This document shows, piece after piece, positions 11,980 through 21,816 of a stretch of DNA of 30,374 nucleotides. The stretch spans positions 250,389 to 280,762 of the forward strand of contig NW_014577207.1 of assembly GCF_000485595.1 (NCBI RefSeq), read 5' to 3'. The notes beneath the pieces were generated by a model that saw nothing but the letters and a program-made list of their open reading frames with translations, did not search any database and had not been told where the DNA came from. A program made the translations under genes and the position numbers. This DNA is from Priapulus caudatus (Eukaryota > Priapulida > Priapulimorpha > Priapulimorphida > Priapulidae). Numbering within the stretch: position 1 is the first letter of the stretch; each line of letters begins with the position of its first letter.

Positions 11980-12272
11980 CTCATCTGGGGTGAGATGTCG
12001 GATGGCATCTTTGCTGTCGCTCTTTGGAAGAGGATCGGCGGACTCTCGCGGCGAGACGACGGCCCACGCGGGTAAAGCAGTCTCCTTGCTGCTGCTGGAT
12101 TCCTTCGTGCGTGTATCCTGCTGCGGGTTAGTTTCGTCGTGTATCCTCAATTCGTTGCCCTTTCCTGTCAGCGCCAGATAGAACTGAAATAAATCCGAGA
12201 AGTTTCGCCTCGCTAAAGAACACTCCAAATATCCACGTGGCTGCGCCCATAAGGGCTCGATCCTCTCCTCAA
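11980..12272 (-). CDS. GPR158-like: Probable cytoplasmic-tail exon of the receptor gene
   Basis: This minus-strand open exon of 97 codons begins EERIEPLWAQPRGYLECS and ends RHLTPDE. The middle is polar and rich in Ser, Lys and Glu, without membrane segments, which suits an intracellular tail. The acceptor TTTTAAATGCACAG lies just above 12272 and gives entry in phase 1. The donor GAG|GTAGCG ends the exon at 11980 in phase 0. The frame is GC-rich with no stop, unlike the AT-rich sequence around it. I recognise no domain and no residue-level similarity to vertebrate GPR158 tails. Joining it to the TM7 exon requires the alternative donor at 14902, or an unseen small exon in between. It could instead belong to a separate minus-strand gene. 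Confidence 0.55.
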
Positions 12273-14905
12273 CTGTGCATTTAAAATGTACTCTCAATTT
12301 GGAAGAGATTCATTTAGAATTTTTGTTTACAATTGATTCGTTGCAACTTGAAGAATCGGTCTACGTAGAATAGGCAAAGGCCTTTTTTATTACGTTGTAG
12401 TTATAACTCGAGAATAAAACATTTCACCATATCTACTTAAAAACTAAACTTGTACCATCTGTAATATGCTTCATAAGATAGTACATCCGTAACTGGTTTT
12501 GCCAAAAATCGAACACATCAACCCATAAGTGACATGTACACTAAAACAGTAAGTAAAATTACTGAAACTGTAGTTTGAAATGGAACAAAGAGCGATCACA
12601 GAGATGAAACATCGCACATGAATCAGGGAAGTACAGATAGCAAACGCAGAAATAGACGCAATCCGAGGGTTGGGCCTACAAAGGGATCGGCTCTCTCCTT
12701 TGTGACTGCAAACCAGATATTTCAGTATGTAACAAAGATCTCTGTGTAGGAATAGAATAAAATCATAGACAGAAGACATATTTATAGTCAGAATTCATCT
12801 GATTGCAACCATATCCTTTCTAGATATTCTGCGAGAGGTAACAAAACCTCTATTCCGCTCCAGATTCATCGGGCTTATTTCCAAAAAGCTCGGATTCGTC
12901 AGTTGTATAGCATAGTTTTGTTATATCACACATCCTTGAGGGTAGTCAGAGCCTTCACAAAACTCTTATTGAGGTTCTAATATATTTGCTAATACTTTCT
13001 GATATATTTTATAGATATTTTCTAATATATTTAGCATTGTCTGAAAAAAACCTGTGCGTTAGTATAAGGGATAGGATCATTACTAGTAGTGTGATAGTAT
13101 TTCCAAATTTACAATAGCCCCGGGGTTTAGCACACCTTTTCAATCATTCCAATAACTGCCCTATGGTTTGTTTAATATTACATCGCGCAGTGGTTCCGTG
13201 TAAGTAACCACTATATCGATAGCTCTGCCTAGTGCAATATTGCAATACTGCAATAGTGCAATAGTGTAATGATCGATTGCCACGTTGGATTCACATATGT
13301 TTATGTTCTCATAAAGAGAAAGGTAAAACGATTTCGTCAAGATAGCTATGTCAGACAGGGAGAGGGAGCGGAAAGTACACCGTGCTATGATCATATTACG
13401 CTTGGCGTTGCGCGTGGACATTTTTTATCTGACCAAGATGGCTTCCTGAAGATAACAAGCGTGACCCAATTTGTTTATGCTAATGTCTTGTTAAGAGTCA
13501 ACCGTCGCTAATTTCTCCACATGCTTTTCACATTGAAATAACTATGCAAATCGGGTAAGCGGCTAATGCAAATTCAATATTGTGTGCTTGCCTGCGTGCG
13601 TCCGTACGTGCATGTGTGCGTGCGTACACATGCGTGTGCGATTGTAGGTGAAAGTATTGCGGATGGGCGTAATCGCGCGCGTATGTATGTTTTAAAGTGA
13701 TTTTTTCTCATTCCACCAACAAGTGATTGCCGTGATTATAATTTTATGCACAATTAATTAATGTTGATAACTGCTTGCCACGACGGATCCGGTTTTACCG
13801 TTTATAGAGCATATAACTCTATATTTTTGCATTTGAGTGTGATTTGTGTCTACTGGGTATGGGAAATTCTTTAATTATAACCTATTGGAGATAGAATATT
13901 AGCTGCTTCCACGTAAATTAGGTCAGTTTTTTTTTTAATCAATTGCGAATAAATCACAATGAATTAATAGTAGATGATTGTGATGCATGTCTAGTGTATA
14001 TGCTGAAATGTTTCATTACGAAGTTATTTATAATTCGATGCAGGTTCCATGCGATATTTTATATTTAAAACTTTTACAGACGTCTCTTCAGGTGGGTACA
14101 TCTAAAACATCCATATAACGTAATAATTCAAATCGAAGCCATCCTTTCTTTCTCAGGGTTGCAGCGCGCTCACAAATTTTTATGAAGGAATAAATAATGG
14201 CATTGCAGCGCCCTCTATCCGTCTTTGCAGACAACTGTGTTATTGCATGGCGTTCACAGACAGGTGACTTACTGCACATTTGCAACAAGAATATTTCCAA
14301 GTGTTGAAAACGCTGGGCGCATCTACCAAAGTGTAAATGAGAGAGGTGGGCCCTGACCACCATCTGATGTACCAACTTCCCGCGGCGGGGTTGAACTGCC
14401 AACTGGCAACTCAATAAATAGGTTAGGCACACTGCAAACCCCCGTGAGTTTTACGTTGGCGCATAATAATATCCGGAGTGACTAATAGAGATATTTTATC
14501 ATGAATTCTGAGGATAAAATGTTGTTCTCTAGTTAATTTTGCATTATAACAGGGGCTTACACTGACTATTTACAAATGACATGGGTTGGTCTCGCGCCTC
14601 GTATCGTAAACTATCGGTCGCTAGTATACATGAGGATGTCGCTAGAAATACCACGTATAGTTGTCACTACGAGTCTAGCACTACACCAGCAATGATAGTG
14701 AAATACTACAGGTTAGCGTAACAGGTACGTTTACGTGGGGAGTTCCAAATCGTTATCGTATACTAAGATCAATATATATCTCTGCGTTAGATTCCAATGG
14801 GACGTGCGCACCGAATGACGTAGTTTAATGTGAGAGTTCCATTGCGTTTTTTGTAGTTTAATCTTATTTCGTAAAACACTGCCTAGGTGTCGCCACCATA
14901 CAAAC
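12273..14905 (-). other. Intron between the TM7 and tail exons
   Basis: About 2.6 kb of AT-rich sequence. It holds a loose 17-bp TCTAATATATTT repeat at 12975-13035 and a short TGCAATA repeat at 13229-13271. A minus-strand open frame at 14088-14432 is unrecognised and lacks splice support. A small missed exon cannot be excluded. Confidence 0.45.
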
Positions 14906-15011
14906 CTTCGGCACAAGGATGATATTTAGCGTGATGGTAACTTGAATCTGTAGTTCGAGCACAGACATGAGGTAAATCATTGTTGGTCCAGCCTGTGATG
15001 CAAGAAACAGC
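14906..15011 (-). CDS. GPR158-like: Receptor exon: rest of TM6 and TM7
   Basis: The exon encodes LFLASQAGPTMIYLMSVLE followed by LQIQVTITLNIILVPK. It matches the family pattern R...S....DW...LYF.HT.LTVT.T..L..IPK, where the final PK marks the cytoplasmic end of TM7. The acceptor is very strong: TTTTGTTGCTCTACTGCAG, immediately above 15011. The leading G completes the Arg codon begun at 28749. Two donors are possible. AAG|GTTTGT ends the exon at 14906 in phase 0. TTT|GTATGG ends it at 14902 in phase 1, and only this one joins in frame to the tail exon at 12272. The usual His-Thr before TM7 appears as Leu-Glu-Leu, so the sequence has diverged from vertebrates. It sits 13.7 kb from the preceding exon, with the satellite block between them. 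Confidence 0.83.
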
Positions 15012-15183
15012 CTGCAGTAGAGCAACAAAATATTAGCCGATGTCAATGCAACAGATGAGCTTTAGTACAGATAAATACATACATGTAACGTTAACATGGA
15101 TAAAAGTCCTATGCAATTATACATATTGAGGCCGTAGAACTAAAGTGAGGAAAAAGTTTCAGATAATGGTAGATGTAGCTTAA

Positions 15184-15526
15184 TTAGGCCGGGAGCTAGG
15201 AGGGTCCACCGTGCACCCCCTCCCACAAACCTCCGAACCAATATTTTTCTGAAGCCCCATGACGCCCTGATCACGAAAATAAATGTTAACATTGCGTAAG
15301 TTGGGACGAACTTCCGGTTATGACGTCATCAAGATGGCCGCCATAGTGAAATTTACCCAAAATGTTAAAAAAATCATAAAATCGTTATTTTTCGATCAAA
15401 TTAAACAAATGAGGTATCAAAATGACCGCAATAGAATAACAAACACATCTATTAACAAAACAAACTAATATAAAAAGATTTATTTAAAAAAAAATGAATT
15501 TATATTGATTTTGAGGTCAAAATTAA
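15184..15526 (+). repeat. Inverted repeat pair, left copy
   Basis: About 343 bp matching 21158-21503 in reverse complement over its whole length, with scattered substitutions and small indels. The outer edge reads TTAGGCCGGGAGCTAG, against TTAGTCCGGGAGCTAG in the other copy. A 35-bp core (15310-15344) is identical in both and holds ACTTCCGG, TGACGTCA and AAGATGGCCGCC in a row. No open frame or target duplication is seen. The copy begins 172 bp from the TM7 exon. Confidence 0.85.
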
Positions 15527-15649
15527 AATTTTTATCAAGTCCGCGAGAAATTACACGAGTTTTCAAAACAAAGCCGAGGTAAAATAAAGCGCGATTTACG
15601 GCGAGTGTTCGGCGCAATTTGACGAGACCGTGACGTAAGCGAGTGAATC

Positions 15650-15915
15650 GCACACGTGAGTTATTTGCTCATGTTCTGGCAAACAAGTTCTGCTAGATAT
15701 AAGAGTAAGACTACGATTTGTGTAATGATTAGATAATCAAATATCTATGCTGTATACAATATAAGCGGGTCATTTTCGCGGCAGATATTATCTATATACG
15801 GCTCTGTTTCGCGATATACACAAACATAGCTTCTCCTTTTATGATACGCGATAGTATTCATTTATACGATTATTATTTATTATTATTATTATCATCATTA
15901 TTATTATTGTTATTG
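15650..15915 (+). repeat. AT-rich spacer of a higher-order repeat, copy 1
   Basis: Starts GCACACGTGAGTTATTTGC and runs through an ATT trinucleotide tract (15868-15910) into TTATTGAGAGGGGAGATGAG. A second copy starts at 18837 in the same orientation, and a partial third lies near 20525-20620. Copies differ mostly by single-base insertions and deletions. Confidence 0.75.
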
Positions 15916-16065
15916 AGAGGGGAGATGAGAGGAGAGCGAGATAGAGGAGGGTAGTGATACAGTGAGAGGAGGAGCGCAAGATAAGAGAGCAGGCATAAGA
16001 GAGAGAGAAGGCGAGAGAGAGGAGGAGGCGGATAGAGGTAGAGAGAGAGAGAGCGCGCGCGCTGT

Positions 16066-16101
<36 letters not shown>

Positions 16102-16151
16102 TGTGTGTTGTGTGTGTGTGTGTTGTGTGTGTGTGTGTGTGTGGTGTGTGT

Positions 16152-16202
<51 letters not shown>

Positions 16203-16990
16203 CAGAGGGGGATCTAGAGGTAAAGAGAGAGAGAGAGCGCAGCGCGCGTGAAGAGTGTGTGAGAGAGAGAGAGAGGGGATAGAGGTTAGAGAGAGAGAGC
16301 GCGCGCGAGAGAGATAGAGGAAGGAGTGAGTGATAAAGTGAGAGGAGGATGCAGCAGAGAGAGGAAGCGAGCCGAGATAAAGGAGGGCGGATACGAGGTA
16401 GGAGCGAAGAGAGAGCGCGCGTGGAGAAGAGAGCAGAGAAGTGAGAGAAGAGCAGGGGGATAAGAAGGTAGAGAGAGAGAGAGAGTGTGTGTGAGAGAGC
16501 CATGAGAGAGAGGGGGATAGAGGTAGAGAGGGAGCGCGCCGCGCGTGAGAGTTCGTGGTGAGTAGAGAGGGGGGATAGATGTAGAGAGAGAAGAGCGCGC
16601 GTGGGAGAGAGTTGAGAGAGAGGAGAGAAAGAAAGCGAGAGAGAGAGAGAGCAAAAGAAGAAAAGGAGGAGAAGAAGAGGGGGGAGATAGAATAGAAAGA
16701 GAGAGAGAGCGCCGCGGATGAGAGACAGAGAAAGCGAGAGAGAGAGAGAGAGAGGGGTAGAGGTAGAAGAGACATGAGAGAGACAGAGAAAGAGAAGAGA
16801 GAGAGAGAGAGAGCAGAGAGAGAGAGGAGCAGCGCGCGCAGTGCGTGGTGAGAGAGTGTACGAGAGAGAAAGAGCAGAGATGAGAGAGAGAAAGAGATGA
16901 GAGACAGAGAGAGAGATAAGAGAGAGGATGAAGAGGAGAGAGCGAGAAGAGAGAAATAGAGAGGGAAGTCGAGAGAGATGAGAGAGAGGA
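15916..16990. repeat. GA-rich minisatellite with GCGCGC clusters
   Basis: Almost pure purine on the plus strand, built from a loose unit of about 50-60 bp reading GATAGAGGTAGAGAGAGAG, GCGCGCGCG, TGAGAGAG. A TG tract (about 16101-16186) interrupts it. Long open frames on the minus strand here encode only Ser/Leu repeats and are not genes. Confidence 0.9.
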
Positions 16991-17110
16991 GTTAGATAGA
17001 TATAGGTAGGGCAGCAGGCCAAGTAAGGCGAGGCAGGTACGAAGATTAAGAATAGATAGATAAAGATAGGTAAGGCAGCAGGTAGCAGGCAGGCAGGCAG
17101 GCAGGCAGGC

Positions 17111-17146
<36 letters not shown>

Positions 17147-18070
17147 TAGTACAAAGAAAGATAGATAAGAGTAGATAGATAGTAGGAGGGCAGGTAGGCA
17201 GCAGGTACGAAGCTAGATAGATAAATACGTAGCAGGAGGCAGGTAGGCAGCAGGTACGAAGATAGATAGTAAGATAGGTAGGCAGGGCAGGCAGGCAGGG
17301 CAGGCAGGCAGCAGGTAGTACAAAGATAGATAGATAGATAGATAGAATAGGTAGGCCAGGCAGGTAGGCAGGCAGGTACGGATGCTAGATAGATAAATAG
17401 TGGCAGGCCAGGTTAGCCCAGGCAGGTACGAAGATAGATAGATAGTAGGCAGCAGGTAGACAGGCAGGCAGGCAGGCAGGCAGGTATCGAAGATAGATAG
17501 ATAGATAGGTAGGCCAGGCAGGTAGGTAGGCAGGTAGGCAGGCAGGCAGGCAGGCAGGTAGGTACAAAGATAGATAGATAGATAGGTAGGCAGGCAGGGG
17601 TACAGAAGCTAGATAGATAAATATGGTAACAGCAGGTAGGCAGGCAGGTACGAAGATAGATAGATAGGTAGGCAGGCAGGTAGGCAGGCAGGTACGACGG
17701 TAGATAGATAGGTAGGCAGGCAGGTAGGCAGGCAGGTACGAAGCTAGATAGATAGATAGGTAGGCAGGCAGGTAGGCAGGCAGGTACGAAGATAGATAGA
17801 ATAAGATACGGTAAGCAGGCAGGTAAGCAGGCAGGTACAGATAGATAGATAGGTAGGCAGCAGGTAAGGCAGGGTCAGGTTACGAACGGTAGATAGATTA
17901 AGGTTAGCAGGTCAGAGTAGGGCAGCTAGGTACGAAGCTAGATAGATATGATAGGCTAGGCAGAGCAGGTAGGGCAGGCAGGTACGAAGATAGATAGATA
18001 GGTAGGCAGGCAGGTAGGCAGGCAGGTAGGGAGGCAGGTACGAGATAGATAGATAGGTAAGGCTAGGCAG
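16991..18070. repeat. GATA/GGCA minisatellite, 44-bp unit
   Basis: The clearest unit is GGTACGAA, three GATA, then two blocks of GGTAGGCAGGCA, 44 bp in all; successive starts at 17647 and 17691 are exactly 44 apart. Many units are shortened, extended or carry single-base indels. A pure GGCA run lies at about 17085-17150. Confidence 0.9.
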
Positions 18071-18154
18071 ATAGGTTGTATTTCTCTGGGCAGATGTGAG
18101 GGCAGCACAATGTTGTTATGACGCCTCACCAATTACGCAGGATAATCATAGTAG

Positions 18155-18177
18155 AAAAAAAAAAAAAAAAAAAAAAA
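18155..18177 (+). repeat. Poly(A) run
   Basis: Twenty-three consecutive A in the unique-looking stretch (18071-18324) between the GATA/GGCA and TG arrays. It could be the tail of a retroposed sequence, but no element body is recognisable upstream. Confidence 0.8.
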
Positions 18178-18324
18178 CATCAGTTAAAGAAATGATCAGC
18201 GAGACTGATTCCGATATTGCTTCGTTACTGCAGGCAACGCTGATGTAGCTACGTGACAATTCTTACAGAATTAGGCCTAAATAGGCTCTATATTCCACAA
18301 CTATTGTTTGCGTTCGCGCGTCAC

Positions 18325-18337
18325 GCGTGTGTGTGCT

Positions 18338-18386
<49 letters not shown>

Positions 18387-18672
18387 TGTGGTGTGTGTGG
18401 TGTGTGTTTGTATGTGTGTGTATGTGTGTGAGTGTATGTGTGTGTGTATGTGTGTGCGTGCAATGTGTGTTTGTGTGTTGTGTGTGTGTGTGTGTGTGTG
18501 AGTTGTATGTGTGTGTGTTGTGTGGTGTGTGTGTGTGTGTGATGTGTGTGTTGTGTGTGTGTGGGTTGGGTGGGTGCGTGCGTGCGTGCGTGCGGTGCGT
18601 GGCGTGCGTGCGTGTGAGAGAGAGAGAGAGCAGCATCCGGAGAGGGGAGGGGAAGGGGGAGGGGAAGGAGTG
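18325..18672. repeat. TG microsatellite with GA/GGGGAAG tail
   Basis: TG repeats with TATG, TGCG and TGTTG interruptions to about 18618, then GA repeats and a G-rich tail (GGAGAGGGGAGGGGAAGGGGG). Open frames here are Cys/Val or His/Thr repeats only. Confidence 0.9.
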
Positions 18673-18836
18673 GGGGCAGCCGATAATCGCCCACTAGGTT
18701 TTTGAGAAACGAATATGTAACCATTATGAAAGCTACTTGTAGGATAACGCAAACAAAATAGAATAATAGCATAACGTTGCCGAATCTAAGGTTCCGAAAA
18801 GAACCGAAAAGAACAATTGTTTGCTAAAGCCCGGCG

Positions 18837-19115
18837 GCACACGTGAGTTATTTGCTCAGTTCTGCAATATAGAGGGCAAGAGTACGTTTGTGTAATGATT
18901 AGAATAATCAAATATCATGCTGTAGTACAATATAACGGGTTTTATTTTCGCGAAGCAGATATTATATATATATACGGCTTCTGTTTTCGCTGATATCACC
19001 ACAGAACATAGCTTCTCTTTGTTCTGAATACGCGATAGTATGCCATTTAATATCGAATGATGTATTTATTAATTAATTATTGTCATTATTATTAATTATC
19101 AGTTATTGAGAGGGA
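18837..19115 (+). repeat. AT-rich spacer of a higher-order repeat, copy 2
   Basis: Direct repeat of 15650-15915, offset by 3187 bp, with the same order of landmarks: GCACACGTGAG, GTGTAATGATTAG, ACGCGATAGTAT, an ATT-rich tract, then TTATTGAGAGGGAGATGAG. The many one-base gaps relative to copy 1 look more like sequencing or consensus error than normal divergence. Confidence 0.75.
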
Positions 19116-19822
19116 GATGAGAGGAAGAGAGATAAGAGGGAGGATAGTGATCAACAGTTAGAGGAGGAGGCGCAAGAGATGAGAGAGAAGGCGAGAGAGA
19201 GGAAGGAGGCGATAGAGGTGAGAGAAAGCGCGCGCGCGTGAGAGAGGAGAGAGAGAGAAAGAGGGGGGGGGATAGAGGTAGAGAGAGAGAGCGCGCGCGC
19301 GTGAAGAGAGAGAGAGAGAGAGAGGGGGATAGAGGTAGGGAGAGAGAGCGCGCGCGCGGGAGAGAGAGAGAGACGAGAGATGAGAGAGAGGGGGGATAAC
19401 GAGGTAGAGAGAGAGCGCGCGCGTGAGAAAAGTGTGTGTTGAGAGAGAGGGGATAGAGGTAGAGAGAGATATGCGCGCGCAAGTGAGAGGTGAGGAGAGA
19501 GAGGGGGAGAGGAGAGCGAAAGAGGGAAAAAGGGGGGTAAGAGAGAAGAGAGAGAGAGAGAGAGGGGGGAGATAGAGGTAGAGAGAGAGAGAGAGAGAGG
19601 CGCGCGAGAGGAGAGAGTGAGCGAGAGATAGGAAAAAAAAAAAAAGGGGATGAGAAGGGAGACAGAGAGAGCGAGAAAGAAGAGAGGGTATGGAGGAGAG
19701 AAGAGAGAAGAGAGAGCAGCGCATGCGGCGTGTGGTGTGAGAGAGTGTAAGAGAGAGAGGAGAGAGCGAGAGATGAGGAGAGAGAGAGAAGAGAAAGAAT
19801 AGAAAAAGAGAGGGTAGAGAGG

Positions 19823-19886
<64 letters not shown>

Positions 19887-20415
19887 CGCGCGCGTGTGTG
19901 AGAGAGTGTAAGAGAGAGAAGAAGAGATCGAAGTCTATTATTATTATTGTTATTGAGAGGGGAGATGAGAGGAGAGAAGAGATAGAGAGGTAGTGATACA
20001 GTTAGAGGAGGAGCGCAAGAGAGAGAGAGAAGGCGAAGAGAGGAGGAGGCGATAGAGGTAGCGAGAGAGAGCGGCGACACGGGTGAGAGAGAGAGGAGGT
20101 TAGAGGTAGATGAGAGAGCGCGCGCGCGCGTGTAGAAAGTGTGTGTGAGAGAGGAGGGGGGAATAGAGGTAGAGAGAGATAGCGCGCGCGTGAGAGAGTG
20201 AGAGAGAGGGGGAGAGAGAGCGAAAGAGAAAAAAGGGGGGAGGAGAGATGAGAGAGGGGGGAGATAGAGGTAGAGAGAGAGAGAGAGCGCGCGAGAGAAG
20301 AGAGTGAGAGAGAGGGGAGAGAGACAGAGAGAGCGAGAAAGAGAGAGGGGTAGAGGGAGAGAGAGAGAGAGAAGAGAGTGAGAGAGAGGGCGCGGCGCGT
20401 GTGTGAGAAGAGTGT

Positions 20416-20450
<35 letters not shown>

Positions 20451-20747
20451 TAGAGAGAGAAAGAGAAAGAGAGAAAGAAAAGAGAAGAGAGAGAGAAACA
20501 GAGAGAGCGAGGGATAGAGAGTAGATAACGCGATAGTATTTCATTTATACGATTATTTTATTATTATTATTATTATCATATTATTATCATTATATTGTTA
20601 TTGTTATTGAGAGGGGAGATGAGAGAGAGAGAGATAGAGGAGGGTAGTGTGATACAGTGAGAGGAGGAGCGCAAGAGAGAGAGAAGGCGAGAGAGAGAGG
20701 AGGAGGCGGATAGAGGTAGAGAGAGAGCGCGCGCGTGAGAGAGAGGG

Positions 20748-20799
<52 letters not shown>

Positions 20800-20935
20800 G
20801 GTGATAGAGGTAGAGAGAGAGCGCGCGCGCGTGAGAGAGTGTGAGAGAGAGAGAGAGGGCGCGCGTGAGCGAGTGAGAGAGAGGGAGAGAGAGAGGTAGA
20901 GAGAGAGAGAGAGCGCGCGTGAGAGAGTGAGATAT
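19116..20935. repeat. GA-rich minisatellite blocks, continued
   Basis: Same unit family as 15916-16990. The landmark TTATTGAGAGGGGAGATGAG restarts at about 19950 and 20604, each time followed by GTGATACAG and GAGGAGGAGCGCAAGAGA words, so there are four such starts in all including 15910 and 19102. The block ends abruptly at about 20935 in ordinary sequence. Confidence 0.88.
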
Positions 20936-21157
20936 ACCCGCGAATGACATGAACTCTGTGTTAGTTAGATATTTAGACACACAGAAACGGTAATTATTGT
21001 TGATATGACTGTTGATATTTGAACAGTTGTGATACACAGGATATGAACAAATTAGTGTGGGTCATTCAGCTCAATATGTGGAATAAAACATTTCTGAATC
21101 ATGACTATGGTTGTTTGCTTTCTGGAAGAAATTTGACCAAAAATAATGACCATAATG
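20936..21157. other. Unique-looking intron sequence
   Basis: Ordinary AT-rich sequence between the GA satellite and the right inverted-repeat copy. No exon or repeat recognised. Confidence 0.5.
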
Positions 21158-21503
21158 AAATTTTGACCTCAAAATCGACATAAATTCATTTTTTACGGAA
21201 ATGAATCTTTTCATAGTAGTTTGTTTTGTTAATAGATCTGTTTGTTATTCTATTGCGGTCATTTTGATACCTCACTTGTTAAATTTGATCGAAAAATAAA
21301 GATTTTATGATTTTTTTCACATTTTGGGTAAATTTCACTATGGCGGCCATCTTGATGACGTCATAACCGGAAGTTCGTCCAAACTTACGCAATGTTAAAA
21401 TTTATTTTCGTGATCATGGCGTCAGTGGGGCTTCAGAAAAATATTGGTTCGGAGGTTTGTGGGGGGGGGGGTGCACGGTGGACCCTTCTAGCTCCCGGAC
21501 TAA
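21158..21503 (-). repeat. Inverted repeat pair, right copy
   Basis: Reverse-complement partner of 15184-15526. The shared 35-bp core is at 21340-21374. A run of G (about 21462-21471) is longer here than in the left copy. The pair encloses about 5.6 kb of simple-sequence satellites. Confidence 0.85.
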
Positions 21504-21522
21504 ATGCAGATTAAGGGTATAC

Positions 21523-21628
21523 AGTACACACATATACACACACGACACAAAAAACGCACGCACGAACGAACGCACGCACGCGGACACACACACACGCACG
21601 CACACACACACGCACACACACACGCGCA

Positions 21629-21660
<32 letters not shown>

Positions 21661-21816
21661 CACACGCACGCACGCACACACACACACACACACACAGTCA
21701 CACACACACAGTTAGACAGCCAGCATGCCGGCAGGCAGGCACCCAGACAGATACACACATGCACACTCACACACAAACACACATAGACGCGCACGCAGGC
21801 GCACGCACACACACAG
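21523..21816. repeat. CA/CACG compound microsatellite
   Basis: CACA runs alternating with GCACGCAC runs. It directly abuts the outer end of the right inverted-repeat copy. Open frames on both strands are repeat artefacts. Confidence 0.92.

Noticed and set aside
14088-14432. 114-residue minus-strand open frame
   Set aside because: Lies in the receptor intron with no fitting splice phases and no recognised domain; repeat-like AGAGGGCGCTGCAATG words suggest an interspersed repeat.
15873-17154. Minus-strand open frames of 300 and 414 residues
   Set aside because: They are Ser/Leu/Pro/His repeats read from GA, GT and GGCA satellites in overlapping frames, with no unique domain.
16991-18070. CRISPR-like repeat-spacer array
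   Set aside because: The 44-bp periodicity is a continuous minisatellite with no unique spacers, in an animal genome.
19099-20544. Minus-strand open frames of up to 309 residues
   Set aside because: Same cause: CT-rich satellite translated as Ser/Leu repeats in several frames at once.
15184-21503. Polinton/Maverick with terminal inverted repeats
   Set aside because: Arms of this length would fit, but the interior has no polymerase, integrase or capsid genes, only satellites, and no target duplication is seen.
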